A program made the position numbers and the translations under genes. A stretch of 64,000 nt of DNA from Demequina pelophila (GTDB taxonomy: Bacteria > Actinomycetota > Actinomycetes > Actinomycetales > Demequinaceae): positions 421,709 to 485,708 of the forward strand of contig NZ_BBLY01000001.1 of NCBI RefSeq assembly GCF_000971175.1, read 5' to 3'. Of the stretch, positions 31,170 through 41,310 are shown one piece after another. Numbering within the stretch: position 1 is the first letter of the stretch; each line of letters starts with the position of its first letter. A model generated the notes under the pieces. That model was not told the DNA's origin and searched no databases. It worked only from the letters and a program-made list of their open reading frames with translations.

Positions 31170-33185
31170 TCAGCCGTCGCGGCGCTTGAGGCGCGGCTTG
31201 CGAGCGGGCTTGCGGTCGTCGAAGCCGCCCGTGCGCCCGCCCTTGCCGAAGCTCTTGCCCCCGGACGATGCGCGGCCGGGCTTCGAGTCGCGCCGATCGC
31301 CGCGGTCCCGCCCGTAGCGGTCCCCACCGTCCCGGTCCGAGCGATCCGAGCGGTATCCGCGGTCCTCACGGTCCCGGTCTCGGTTGCGGTCGCCGTAACG
31401 GTCGCCGTAACGGTCGCCGTAACGGTCGCCGCCCCCGCGGTTGCCGTCGCCGTAGCGGTCGTCGCCGTCGCGGCGCTGGCGCTTGACGGTGCCCGGCCCG
31501 CGATCCACCTGCAGCTCGATGAGCTGACCCGAGATGCGAGTGCGGGAGAGCTTCTCGAGCGTCGCGGGGGAGAGGTCGCCCGGCAGCTCGACCAGCGAGA
31601 AGTCCGGCTTGATGGTGATCGCGCCGAAGTCGCCCCGGTCCAGGCCGCCCTCGTTCGCGATCGCGCCGACGATCTGACGGGGCTCCACCTTCTGGCGACG
31701 GCCCACGGAGATGCGATAGGTGACCCGACCGTCACGGGGCGTGCGAGGACCGCGGCCCCCTGCATCGTCCCTGGTCCGGCCGGCGCCCTTGTCGGGGGCG
31801 AGGGACTGGCGGGGGAGCTCCTCGTGCTCGTCGAGCAGCAGGCGGGTGTCGCCCTGGGCGACCACGGCGAGCGCGGCGGCGACGTCCGCCTCCGGCACGT
31901 CGTGGTGCGCGACGTAGTGGTTGATGATGTCGCGGAAGCGATCGATGCGGTCGGACTGCGACAGGGCCGCGGTGATCGAGTCGTCGAACCGGGTGAGGCG
32001 GCTCGCGTTGATGTCGCCCACGGTGGGCAGCTGCATCGGCGTGAGCGGCTGGCGGGTCGCCTTCTCGATCGAGGCGAGGCGGCGGCGCTCGCGCGGCGTG
32101 ACGAAGGCGATGGCGTCGCCGGTGCGGCCGGCGCGGCCGGTGCGGCCGATGCGGTGGACGTAGGACTCGGTGTCCACCGGGAGGTCGTAGTTGAACACGT
32201 GGGTGATGCGGTCGACGTCGAGGCCGCGCGCGGCGACGTCCGTGGCGACCAGGAGGTCGAGCTTGCCGGCCTTGAGCTGGTTGACGGTGCGCTCGCGCTG
32301 CGCCTGAACGATGTCGCCGTTGATGGCGGCGGCCGCGAAGCCCCGGGCGCGGAGGCGCTCGGCGACGGTCTCCGTCTCGTTCTTGGTGCGCGTGAAGACG
32401 ATGGCCGCCTCGAAGTTCTCCACCTCGAGGATGCGCGCGAGCGCGTCGAGCTTCTGCTGGTAGGACACCACCACGTAGCGCTGGGTGATGTTCGCGGCGG
32501 TCGCCGTCTTCTGCTTGACCGTCACCTCCTGCGGGTTGCGCAGGTGCTTGGTCGCGATGCGGCGGATCGAGGCGGGCATGGTCGCGGAGAACAGTGCGAC
32601 CTGCTTGTCGTCCGGGGTGGCGGCGAGGATGGTGTCGACGTCCTCGGCGAAGCCCATCTTGAGCATCTCGTCGGCCTCGTCGAGCACCATGTACTTCAGC
32701 TCGGACAGGTCGAGCGTGCCGCGGTCCAGGTGGTCCATGATGCGGCCCGGCGTGCCGACGACGATGTGCACGCCCCGGCGCAGCGCCGACAGCTGCACGC
32801 CGTACGCCTGGCCGCCGTAGACGGGAAGGATGTGGATCTTGTCGGAGTGGCCGGCGTACTGCTCGAAGGCCTCGCAGACCTGGAGCGCGAGCTCGCGGGT
32901 GGGGGCGAGCACCAGAGCCTGAGGCTTCTTGGCGGAGCGGTCGAGGCCGTCGAGGACGGGCAGCGCGAAGGCCGCCGTCTTGCCGGTGCCGGTCTGCGCG
33001 AGGCCGATCACGTCCTGCCCCGCGAGGAGCAGCGGGATGGTCTGGGCCTGGATGGGGGAGGGCGTCTCGTAGCCGACGGCCTTGACCGCCTTGAGGAGGG
33101 GTGCGCTGAGCCCCAGGTTGTCGAAGGTGGGACCGGCGGGCGCGTCCCCGGTGGCCGTCGTGTCCGTGGACGTGGTGTCACTCAT
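31170..33185 (-). CDS. deaD: DEAD-box RNA helicase (DeaD/CsdA type)
   Basis: A 671-residue ATP-dependent RNA helicase. N-terminal core: FDNLGLSAPLLKAV (Q motif), AQTGTGKT, PTRELALQ, VLDEADEM (DEAD box), SATM. Second lobe: ATDVAARGLDVD and HRIGRTGRAGRTG. Residues about 480-570 form a DbpA-like RNA-binding domain (VTYRISVGRRQKVEPRQIVG). The tail is a basic, disordered RG/DRYG-rich region with a short DNA tandem repeat. It probably acts in cold-shock ribosome assembly or mRNA turnover. The ATG at 33185 has only a weak RBS. Confidence 0.93.
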   Translation of the reverse strand: MSDTTSTDTTATGDAPAGPTFDNLGLSAPLLKAVKAVGYETPSPIQAQTIPLLLAGQDVIGLAQTGTGKTAAFALPVLDGLDRSAKKPQALVLAPTRELALQVCEAFEQYAGHSDKIHILPVYGGQAYGVQLSALRRGVHIVVGTPGRIMDHLDRGTLDLSELKYMVLDEADEMLKMGFAEDVDTILAATPDDKQVALFSATMPASIRRIATKHLRNPQEVTVKQKTATAANITQRYVVVSYQQKLDALARILEVENFEAAIVFTRTKNETETVAERLRARGFAAAAINGDIVQAQRERTVNQLKAGKLDLLVATDVAARGLDVDRITHVFNYDLPVDTESYVHRIGRTGRAGRTGDAIAFVTPRERRRLASIEKATRQPLTPMQLPTVGDINASRLTRFDDSITAALSQSDRIDRFRDIINHYVAHHDVPEADVAAALAVVAQGDTRLLLDEHEELPRQSLAPDKGAGRTRDDAGGRGPRTPRDGRVTYRISVGRRQKVEPRQIVGAIANEGGLDRGDFGAITIKPDFSLVELPGDLSPATLEKLSRTRISGQLIELQVDRGPGTVKRQRRDGDDRYGDGNRGGGDRYGDRYGDRYGDRNRDRDREDRGYRSDRSDRDGGDRYGRDRGDRRDSKPGRASSGGKSFGKGGRTGGFDDRKPARKPRLKRRDG
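31389..31430 (-). repeat. 12-bp tandem repeat in the helicase tail
   Basis: GTCGCCGTAACG (plus-strand reading) repeats three and a half times from 31389. It encodes DRYG units. The reading frame is kept, so copy number could vary without breaking the gene. Confidence 0.8.
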
Positions 33186-33232
33186 ATGCCCAGGTTAGTC
33201 GCGATCTGCGCGGATGGGTCGGAACCGGGCGC

Positions 33233-34585
33233 TCAGGCGGCGTCGCGGGGGCCCTGGAGCACCAGATACGCCGTCCCCGCGGCGCCGAGCACCAGGGTGC
33301 CGATGAGGACGTCGAGCACGGTCAGCGGCGGCATCGTGGCGGCCAGTACCACGAGCACCAGGGCGAGCCAGCACCACAGCAGCCAGGGGAGGCGCCGGAG
33401 CACCATCGCGACACCCTCGGGCCGCCAGCCGCGTCGGTCCAGGGCGGCCGTGCCCCGAGCGATCGCCGATGCGCCGGCGCGCCGTACCGTCGCCGCGGCC
33501 GCGCTCGAGCCGCCGAAGAGCGCCCCGGCGAGGATGAACAGCGCCCCGAGCGCCGCGTACGCGAGCATAACCGCGGCCGTCTCGCCGGTGAGGGTTCCGT
33601 AGATGGCGGAGGTCGCGTCGGCGGGCACCTCGGTGGCGAGGAGCGTCGCGATGACGGAGCCGCCGACCGCGATGAGACCGCCCAGCGTCAGGCCGACGAT
33701 CAGCAGCAGGGTGCCTGCGACGGCGAGCGCCCGGGCTCGGCGGGGGTGCAGCGCCACGCCGAGCACCAGCAGGGTCAGCGCCACCCACGGCAGCACGGTG
33801 CCCACCGTCGTGAGGATCGAATAGCCCAGCCGCGCCTTCGCGACGGAGGGCACCTGGGCGACCGTGATGCTCGCGTCCACCTCGGGGATCGCGGCCGCGA
33901 GCGTGAAGCCGGCGTCCACGAGCGCGGGTCGGAGTCGCTCGATGACCGGACCCAACTGGATCGCCACCGTGCCGGCGTCGTCGATCGCCAGGGCGCCGTC
34001 CGCATCGGCCTCCATGACGGCGACAATCTGACGATGGGTGAGGCGAAGCGCCTCCTCCCAGGTGGTCGCGAAGGCCCGCGACTCGACCACCGCCGTGAGC
34101 GCGCTGCGGATCGCGACGCGGGCCTGGTCGGCGAGCAACGGCCCGAGTAGCTCGGAGGCGTTCGCCAGCCGCGGTGAGGTGTCCTCGTCGAAGACGGAGG
34201 TGAGCAGGTCGTCGACCAGGGCGTCCGTGTCGAGGGCCGCGTCGATCGCCTGCGTCGCCTCGTCGACGACGAGCGCCTGCACCGCCGGGTCGCTCGCCAG
34301 GGGCGCGAGGGTGCGCACGAACGCCTCGGTGTCGCTCGCCTCGCGGACGGCGAAGGCGGCCACCGTCGCCAACGGTGCGATCACGGTCGCCAGGACGATC
34401 AGCGCGATGGCGAGGAACGCCCTCCCGCGATGGCTGCCGGTGGACGATGCGGCGGCCGGGTGCGTCGCGGTCACCCCCAGGGCGGGTCGGGTGGCCTGGT
34501 CGTCGAGGGCGGCGCGCAGCCGTAGGTTCTCGGCCTCGAGCGCGGCAAGCCGCGCCTCGAAGTCCGCGGTGTTCGGCTCGGTCAT
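33233..34585 (-). CDS. Conserved actinobacterial integral membrane protein
   Basis: A 450-residue protein. A short coiled coil (EARLAALEAENLRLRAALDD) comes first, then a TM segment (FLAIALIVLATVIAPLATVAAF), an extracytoplasmic domain of about 190 residues rich in helices, three to four TM helices (VLPWVALTLLVLGVALHP onward), and two final TM helices after WLLWCWLALVLVV. Such proteins are common in actinobacteria and lack a known role. RBS GAGGAGG is 5 bp before the ATG. It is divergent from the DUF222-HNH gene. Confidence 0.8.
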   Translation of the reverse strand: MTEPNTADFEARLAALEAENLRLRAALDDQATRPALGVTATHPAAASSTGSHRGRAFLAIALIVLATVIAPLATVAAFAVREASDTEAFVRTLAPLASDPAVQALVVDEATQAIDAALDTDALVDDLLTSVFDEDTSPRLANASELLGPLLADQARVAIRSALTAVVESRAFATTWEEALRLTHRQIVAVMEADADGALAIDDAGTVAIQLGPVIERLRPALVDAGFTLAAAIPEVDASITVAQVPSVAKARLGYSILTTVGTVLPWVALTLLVLGVALHPRRARALAVAGTLLLIVGLTLGGLIAVGGSVIATLLATEVPADATSAIYGTLTGETAAVMLAYAALGALFILAGALFGGSSAAAATVRRAGASAIARGTAALDRRGWRPEGVAMVLRRLPWLLWCWLALVLVVLAATMPPLTVLDVLIGTLVLGAAGTAYLVLQGPRDAA

Positions 34586-34744
34586 GGCGCCTCCTCGGGG
34601 GTGGGCCGCCCGCGTGTGAGCGACTGTCACCCCTGGGTCGAGCCTAGGGTGCCGTGGCTTATCGGGGGCGGGCGCACAGCCGGCAATCCACAAGGCCGCG
34701 TCCGGTTTGTCGGGAATGTCAGAGGGTCGAGGTTGACTTGCGAC

Positions 34745-36277
34745 ATGGAGTTGAACGCCGCCCGTGCCGCCACCGTCGTGGCGGATCTGGGCGCGCACGA
34801 CGGCGCGGACTCCCGCGAGTTGGACGACGACGAGCTGTGGGTCGCGCTGGAGCGCGCCTGCCGCCTGATCAATGAGGCGCGGGTGTACGCGGCGCCGTTG
34901 GCGGCGCAGGCCAAGCGTCGGTCGCCGTCCCGGGTGACGGGATTCGCGAAGAAGGCGGGACACGGATCGGCCGAGCGGCTCATCGCGGCGCTGCTCACGG
35001 GCACGCTCGCGGAGGCGCACCGGCTGATCGAGGCGGGCATGGCCGCGGATCCGGAGGAGGACCCGCCCGATCCGGACGACGATGACCAGGGCGATAGCGA
35101 CCACGACCGGGGCGACCCCGACGGTGCCGACGGTGCCGACGACGACACTGATGACACTGACGACCCTGACGATGACGACGTGGACGATGAGTCGGACTCA
35201 CAGCAGCAACGCCCCCGCGAACGTGCGCACGGGCCGGTCGAGGGTTCGCTGGCATGGGCGGTGTGGGCCGGAAAGGTCTCCGTGGATGCCGCGTCGAGGG
35301 TGCGTCTGACGCTGACGCGATTGCAGCCGGTGCTCGACGGGGGCGCGCTGTGGCAGGTGGAGCTGCGGCTCGTGAGGAAGGCGCAGGTCATGACGCTGCG
35401 GGATCTGTGGCAGGCCTGCCTGTGGGAGGAGGCGCACGGCGACCCTGAGGGGTGGAAGCAGAAGGAGGCACGCCAGCGCAAGGAGAGGTACCTGTCGATC
35501 CAGGCCGATCGCGACGGGATGGTGCAGGTGCGCGGCCAACTCGATCCCGCATCGGCCGCGCCCTTCATCGCGTACCTCGACGCGGCCCGTCGCCAGGCGT
35601 TCCAGCAGGCCCGGCGCGCCGGCGAGAACGAGGAGCGCACCGCCGGCCAGCTGAACGTCGACGCGCTCGCGGTGCTGGCCTCCCACGCGACAGGCTGCGA
35701 GGCGGGCGGCGGCGTGAGGGCGACCGTGACCGTGACCATGACGCTCGATCAGCTCACGGGCGGGGGCGGGCTCGCGTCCTGCGACCAGGCGGGTGGACCG
35801 GTGTCGGCCGGGTTGGCGCGGCGCCTGGCCGCGGACGCGCAGGTGATACCGGTGGTGCTCGGGACCCGGTCGGAGGTGCTCGACGTGGGTGCCGCCGCGA
35901 GGTTCTTCACCCATGCGCAGCGGCGGGCCCTGGCGGTGCGCGACGGTGGCTGTGCCTGGTGCCATGCGGCGCCGTCGTGGTGCGAGGCCCACCACATCCT
36001 CCCCGTCAGCGCCGGAGGCCCCACGGATCTGTCCAATGGCGTGCTCCTGTGCCGGTCGTGTCACATGCGGCTGCACGACACCGACTGGACCATCGAGGTT
36101 CACGACAACACCGTCTGGTTCCGTCCGCCCGGGAGCCACGATCCCGCGCGCACGGCCGTCCTCGGCGGTCGCCATCGCTTCGACGCCGCCGCACTCCCTG
36201 ATCCACCTCCACCACCGCCTGCCGGCACGGGCGTGCGTGGCGGCACAGGCGAGGCTCATGCGCCCTTGCGCACATGA
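34745..36277 (+). CDS. DUF222 domain HNH endonuclease (13E12-repeat family)
   Basis: A 510-residue protein. The DUF222 region spans about 1-400 and is interrupted near residues 100-150 by an almost purely acidic stretch (Asp, Glu, Gly). A C-terminal HNH domain has GGCAWCHAAPSWCEAHHI and NGVLLCRSCHMRLH, i.e. paired zinc cysteines and the catalytic histidines. Actinobacterial genomes carry many divergent copies of this family. Their nuclease targets and purpose are unknown, and the link to mobile DNA is by association only. The ATG follows GAGGGTCGAGG. Confidence 0.85.
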   Translation: MELNAARAATVVADLGAHDGADSRELDDDELWVALERACRLINEARVYAAPLAAQAKRRSPSRVTGFAKKAGHGSAERLIAALLTGTLAEAHRLIEAGMAADPEEDPPDPDDDDQGDSDHDRGDPDGADGADDDTDDTDDPDDDDVDDESDSQQQRPRERAHGPVEGSLAWAVWAGKVSVDAASRVRLTLTRLQPVLDGGALWQVELRLVRKAQVMTLRDLWQACLWEEAHGDPEGWKQKEARQRKERYLSIQADRDGMVQVRGQLDPASAAPFIAYLDAARRQAFQQARRAGENEERTAGQLNVDALAVLASHATGCEAGGGVRATVTVTMTLDQLTGGGGLASCDQAGGPVSAGLARRLAADAQVIPVVLGTRSEVLDVGAAARFFTHAQRRALAVRDGGCAWCHAAPSWCEAHHILPVSAGGPTDLSNGVLLCRSCHMRLHDTDWTIEVHDNTVWFRPPGSHDPARTAVLGGRHRFDAAALPDPPPPPPAGTGVRGGTGEAHAPLRT

Positions 36278-36293
36278 CCACGCGGGCTAGGGT
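36266..36293 (+). promoter_or_regulatory. Promoter implying a leaderless transcript
   Basis: TTGCGC (36266-36271), a 16-bp spacer and TAGGGT (36288-36293). The ATG at 36300 is seven bases past the -10, so the transcript should start at or next to the start codon. No RBS is present, which fits. Confidence 0.5.
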
Positions 36294-36299
36294 CGAACC

Positions 36300-36668
36300 A
36301 TGAGCATCGGGGCAGGCAAGGACGGGCGGCGCTCGTGCCGCAAGGACGCATCGACGCAGGCGCCCGCGGAGGCGGGTCCTCGGCCGCGCTGGAAAGGCGG
36401 GGCCACGAGGGGCGTCGAGAAGTGCGCCAAGAACTCCGCGCCGCCCACCTACTCGGGGAGCGTCACGATCGAGGGTGGTGCGGGAGCGGCGATTCTGCTC
36501 GGTGGCCTGGCGATCATCGTGGCCGGGTTCGTGACTGCGGTGGCCGCGACGACCGCCATCCGGGCGCGGGCGCGCGCCGCCGCGGCGGAGGACGCGCTGT
36601 GGGGAGACGACGTGCTTCCGGAGGGCTGGGTGGCTGACGACGTGCTGCCCGAGGACCTGTCGGAGTAG
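36300..36668 (+). CDS. Small single-pass membrane protein, unknown function
   Basis: A 122-residue protein: a basic N-terminal half, one TM helix (AAILLGGLAIIVAGFVTAVAAT) near residues 62-85, and an acidic tail with a repeated element (DDVLPEGW, DDVLPEDL). I recognise no family. Support comes from the promoter placed for leaderless expression and from actinobacterial codon bias in this frame. It starts 22 bp after the DUF222-HNH stop and could also be read through from it. Confidence 0.6.
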   Translation: MSIGAGKDGRRSCRKDASTQAPAEAGPRPRWKGGATRGVEKCAKNSAPPTYSGSVTIEGGAGAAILLGGLAIIVAGFVTAVAATTAIRARARAAAAEDALWGDDVLPEGWVADDVLPEDLSE

Positions 36669-36746
36669 ACCCGCGCTGGGACGGGCGGGGTCCGCCGTCT
36701 ACCTGGCCACTCGTTGTCTGCTCGGTCCCGGCTGCTCGATCTCGGC

Positions 36747-38222
36747 CTACTCGATCACGGCCGGCGCGTGCTCCTGAAGGAACTCGTAGACCGCCACCCG
36801 GTCGATGCCGGTGGCGGACTCGGCGGGCGTGGCCGCGAGCAGCGACGAGTTGATCCTCGCGGACGGCAGCGACAGCCCGTCCCAGCGGGTGGCAAGCTCC
36901 GGCCGCGGCGCCTTGCAGCAGGCCGGCTCCGGGCAACTCGAGTAGCGTCGCGTGGTGGTGTCTCGACCCCGGAACCACTTCGAGTGCGCGTACTGCGTGC
37001 CCACCGAGACGGAGAAGTCGCCGGTGGTGTCCGTCTGCACCGCGGAGGTGCACCAGTAGGTCCCGTTGGGCTTGTCCGTGTATTGGTGGTAGATGCCGTA
37101 GCGGTCGGACCGCTCGAACACCTGCCGGGCGCTCCACTGGCGACAGACGCGCTGGCCCTCGACGTGGCCGAGCGGATCCTGCGGAAACTTGACCCCGTCG
37201 TTCTCGTAGACCTTGGTCACCACCCCGGAGGCGGAGACCTTGAGGAAGTGCACCGGCAGGCCCAGGTGCTCGGTCGCGAGGTTGGTGAAGCGATGCGCGG
37301 CGGCCTCGTAACTCACCGCGAACGCGTCGCGGAGATCCTCGACGGAGAGGTCCCGCTCGGCCTTGGCGCGCCCCAGCATCTCCGCCGCCGACTGCTCCGG
37401 CATCATCAGGGCACCGGCGAGGTAGTTGGCCTCGACCCGCTGGCGCAGCAGATCCCCGTAGTCGCGGGGCTCCTCGTGCCCGAGCACCGATCCGGCGATG
37501 GCCTGGAGCAGCACCAGCCTGCGCCCGCCGCCGGAGCCCCGGATGGGCAGGTAGATCCGGCCGTGGCGCGCGTCGGTGACGGAGCGGGTCGTGACCGGGA
37601 GGTCGTGGACGTAGTGGAGGTCGAAACCGAGGTGCCCGGCCAGGCGGGAGACCGCGGAGTGCGACAGCGGGCCGCCCCGGTGGTCGATGGCCTCGAGCAG
37701 CTCCCGGGCCCGGGCCTCGAGGTCCGGGTAGTAGTTGTGACGCTCGCGCTGGTCGGCACGCAGTTCCGTGTTGGCCCGGCGGGCCTCCTCGGGGGTGGCG
37801 GCGCGTCGCTCGTGGAGCCTCACCAGTTCCGCATGCAGCGCGAGGATCGTCTCGATGGCGGCATCGGGCAGGGACTTGCGAGCCGCGAGCGCGGGAAGCT
37901 CGAGCGACGCATACAGCGGCCCGTCCTGAATCTGCGCAAGCTCGATCTCGAGGGCATCGCGCCTCGAGGGCGGGCGCGGATCCAGCAGATCGTCGAGCGT
38001 CGCGTCGAGCGCCTCGGCGAGCCGCTTGAGCTCGCCCACGCGGAGCTCGCGTCGCCCGTTCTCGATGACGGAGATCTGGGAGGCGGCCCTCCCGATTGCC
38101 TCGCCCAGCTGCTGCACCGTGAGTCCGCGCGCGAGTCGGAGCCGACGCACCTGCCGGCCGATGGTCAGGGGAGTGGGCCCGGCCTCGTCCTCGAGGCGCG
38201 TGCCGTGCATCGGCGTCTCCAT
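36747..38222 (-). CDS. ramB: RamB-type transcriptional regulator of acetate metabolism
   Basis: A 491-residue regulator. An XRE-type HTH (IGRQVRRLRLARGLTVQQLGEAIG, then ISVIENGRREL) is followed by an IrrE/ImmA-like middle region (YLAGALMMPEQSAAEML) and the C-terminal ScfR domain with SSCPEPACCK cysteines. It is divergent from aceA, exactly where corynebacterial RamB sits in function: it represses the glyoxylate-cycle genes on good carbon sources and acts with RamA. RBS GGTGGGG precedes the ATG. The shared 134-bp gap should hold its operator; no perfect copy of the corynebacterial RamB box is visible. Confidence 0.88.
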   Translation of the reverse strand: METPMHGTRLEDEAGPTPLTIGRQVRRLRLARGLTVQQLGEAIGRAASQISVIENGRRELRVGELKRLAEALDATLDDLLDPRPPSRRDALEIELAQIQDGPLYASLELPALAARKSLPDAAIETILALHAELVRLHERRAATPEEARRANTELRADQRERHNYYPDLEARARELLEAIDHRGGPLSHSAVSRLAGHLGFDLHYVHDLPVTTRSVTDARHGRIYLPIRGSGGGRRLVLLQAIAGSVLGHEEPRDYGDLLRQRVEANYLAGALMMPEQSAAEMLGRAKAERDLSVEDLRDAFAVSYEAAAHRFTNLATEHLGLPVHFLKVSASGVVTKVYENDGVKFPQDPLGHVEGQRVCRQWSARQVFERSDRYGIYHQYTDKPNGTYWCTSAVQTDTTGDFSVSVGTQYAHSKWFRGRDTTTRRYSSCPEPACCKAPRPELATRWDGLSLPSARINSSLLAATPAESATGIDRVAVYEFLQEHAPAVIE

Positions 38223-38312
38223 GACCCCACCCTGGCACGAGGGAATTGCGAGCGCCAGAAAACGGGCGGAAATTCTTGGTCACGGGCCCCGAAAAGGCGC
38301 CCGCGCGTTGCC

Positions 38313-38318
38313 TACGTT
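38313..38318 (+). promoter_or_regulatory. Putative -10 of aceA
   Basis: TACGTT lies 38 bp before the aceA ATG, inside CGTTGCCTACGTTCGAG, which recurs almost identically before the ABC transporter gene. No clear -35. AT-richer segments at 38244-38276 are the likeliest place for regulator binding. Confidence 0.35.
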
Positions 38319-38356
38319 CGAGGTGTCACCCACCGATGCACGCGAAGGAGCACCGA

Positions 38357-39667
<1,311 letters not shown>

Positions 39668-39690
39668 CAGGCCGCCGAAAGGAGCCCGCC

Positions 39691-41310
39691 ATGTGCAACA
39701 CCCACATCGAGATCGCCGCGCCGATGGGCGAGCGGTACCACGAGGTCCTCACGGACGAGGCGCTCGAGTTCCTCGCGAAGCTGCACCGCCGCTTCGCCGG
39801 CACGCGCGCCGACCTGCTCCAGGCCCGCCACGAGCGCGCCCGGGCCGTGTCCGACGGCGCCGACCTGGGTTTCCTGCCCGAGACCCGCGCCGTGCGCGAG
39901 GACCCGGACTGGCGCGTGGCGGGCCCCGGCCCCGGCCTTCACGACCGTCGCGTCGAGATCACCGGCCCCACCGACCGGAAGATGACCATCAACGCCATGA
40001 ACTCCGGCGCCAAGGTGTGGCTCGCGGATCACGAGGACGCCAACACGCCCACGTGGGAGAACGTCATCGAGGGCCAGCTCAACCTCGCGGACGCCATCCG
40101 TCGGCGCATCGACTACGTGAGCCCGGAGGGCAAGGAGTACCGGCTCGGCCGGACGACGCCCACGATCGTCTTCCGCCCGCGCGGCTGGCACCTCACCGAG
40201 AGCCACCTGCTCCACGTGGACCCGCACGGCCACCGTCACCCCACGTCCGGCGCGCTCGTCGACTTCGCCCTCTACTTCCTGCACAACGCGGAGGCGCTCA
40301 TCGCGACCGGCACGGGGCCGTACGTCTACCTGCCCAAGATGGAGAGCCACCTCGAGGCGCGGCTGTGGAACGACGTGTTCACCTTCGCCGAGGAGTTCAC
40401 CGGGCTGCCGTACGGCACCATCCGCGCGACCATGCTGATCGAGACCTACCCGGCCGCCTTCGAGATGGAGGAGATGCTCTACGAGCTGCGGGACCACTGC
40501 GCCGGGCTGAACGCCGGCCGCTGGGACTACATCTTCTCGATCATCAAGACCTACCGGGAGCGGGGCGAGGCGTTCGTGCTGCCGGACCGTGCATCGGTCA
40601 CGATGACCGTGCCGTTCATGCGGGCCTACACGGAGCTGCTGGTCTCCACGTGCCACCGCCGCGGCGCGCAGGCGATCGGCGGCATGAGCGCCTTCATCCC
40701 CAACCGCCGCGACCCCGAGGTGACCGAGCGGGCCCTCGCCCAGGTGGCCGCGGACAAGCGGCGCGAGGCCGGCGACGGCTTCGACGGATCCTGGGTGGCG
40801 CACCCGGGCCTGGTCGCGGTGGCGCAGGCGGAGTTCGACGCGGTGCTGGGCGACCGGCCCCACCAGATGGACCGCCGACGGGACGACGTGCACGTCACCG
40901 CCGCGCAGCTGCTCGACGTCGCCGTGCCCGGGGGAAAGGTGACCGATGCGGGGGTCCGGGCCAACGTGCTCGCGGGCCTGCGCTACCTGGAGAGCTGGCT
41001 GCGGGGCACCGGGGCGGCCGCGATCGACAACCTCATGGAGGACGTCGCGACCGCGGAGATCAGCCGCTCGCAGCTGTGGCAGTGGGTGCGCAACGGCGTC
41101 GAGACCGCCGACGGCACGCGGGTCACGGCGACCTATGTGGAGGCGGTCCTGACGGACGTCCTCCAGCAGGCGCCGCGCTTCGACGGCGACCGGCTCGAGG
41201 AAGCGGCCGAGCTGCTCCGTGAGGTGGCGCTGGGGGAGGAGTTCCCCACGTTCCTCACGGTGCCGGCCTACACGCGCTACCTGCCGCGCGAGGAGCCGGT
41301 GGCGGTCTGA
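39691..41310 (+). CDS. aceB: Malate synthase A
   Basis: A 539-residue enzyme condensing glyoxylate with acetyl-CoA to malate. The length and motifs are of the A isoform: DHEDANTPTWENVIEGQLNL, RPRGWHLTESHLL, GTIRATMLIETYPAAFEMEE and GGMSAFIPNR. It is translated from ATG 39691 with RBS AAAGGAG, 23 bp after aceA, in one operon. The final 34 bp overlap the convergent membrane-protein gene. Confidence 0.97.
   Translation: MCNTHIEIAAPMGERYHEVLTDEALEFLAKLHRRFAGTRADLLQARHERARAVSDGADLGFLPETRAVREDPDWRVAGPGPGLHDRRVEITGPTDRKMTINAMNSGAKVWLADHEDANTPTWENVIEGQLNLADAIRRRIDYVSPEGKEYRLGRTTPTIVFRPRGWHLTESHLLHVDPHGHRHPTSGALVDFALYFLHNAEALIATGTGPYVYLPKMESHLEARLWNDVFTFAEEFTGLPYGTIRATMLIETYPAAFEMEEMLYELRDHCAGLNAGRWDYIFSIIKTYRERGEAFVLPDRASVTMTVPFMRAYTELLVSTCHRRGAQAIGGMSAFIPNRRDPEVTERALAQVAADKRREAGDGFDGSWVAHPGLVAVAQAEFDAVLGDRPHQMDRRRDDVHVTAAQLLDVAVPGGKVTDAGVRANVLAGLRYLESWLRGTGAAAIDNLMEDVATAEISRSQLWQWVRNGVETADGTRVTATYVEAVLTDVLQQAPRFDGDRLEEAAELLREVALGEEFPTFLTVPAYTRYLPREEPVAV

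Noticed and set aside
30252-33602. 1116-codon frame antisense to the EamA and DEAD-box genes
   Set aside because: Repetitive Arg/Gly/Val sequence without domains; the sense genes are unambiguous.
34745-36277. DUF222-HNH gene as evidence of a mobile element or intron
   Set aside because: No terminal repeats, no target duplication and no interrupted gene around it; the family is ordinary in actinobacterial chromosomes.
38223-38356. A defined RamB box in the ramB-aceA gap
   Set aside because: Segments such as GAATTGCGAG resemble part of the corynebacterial motif but no full copy is present.
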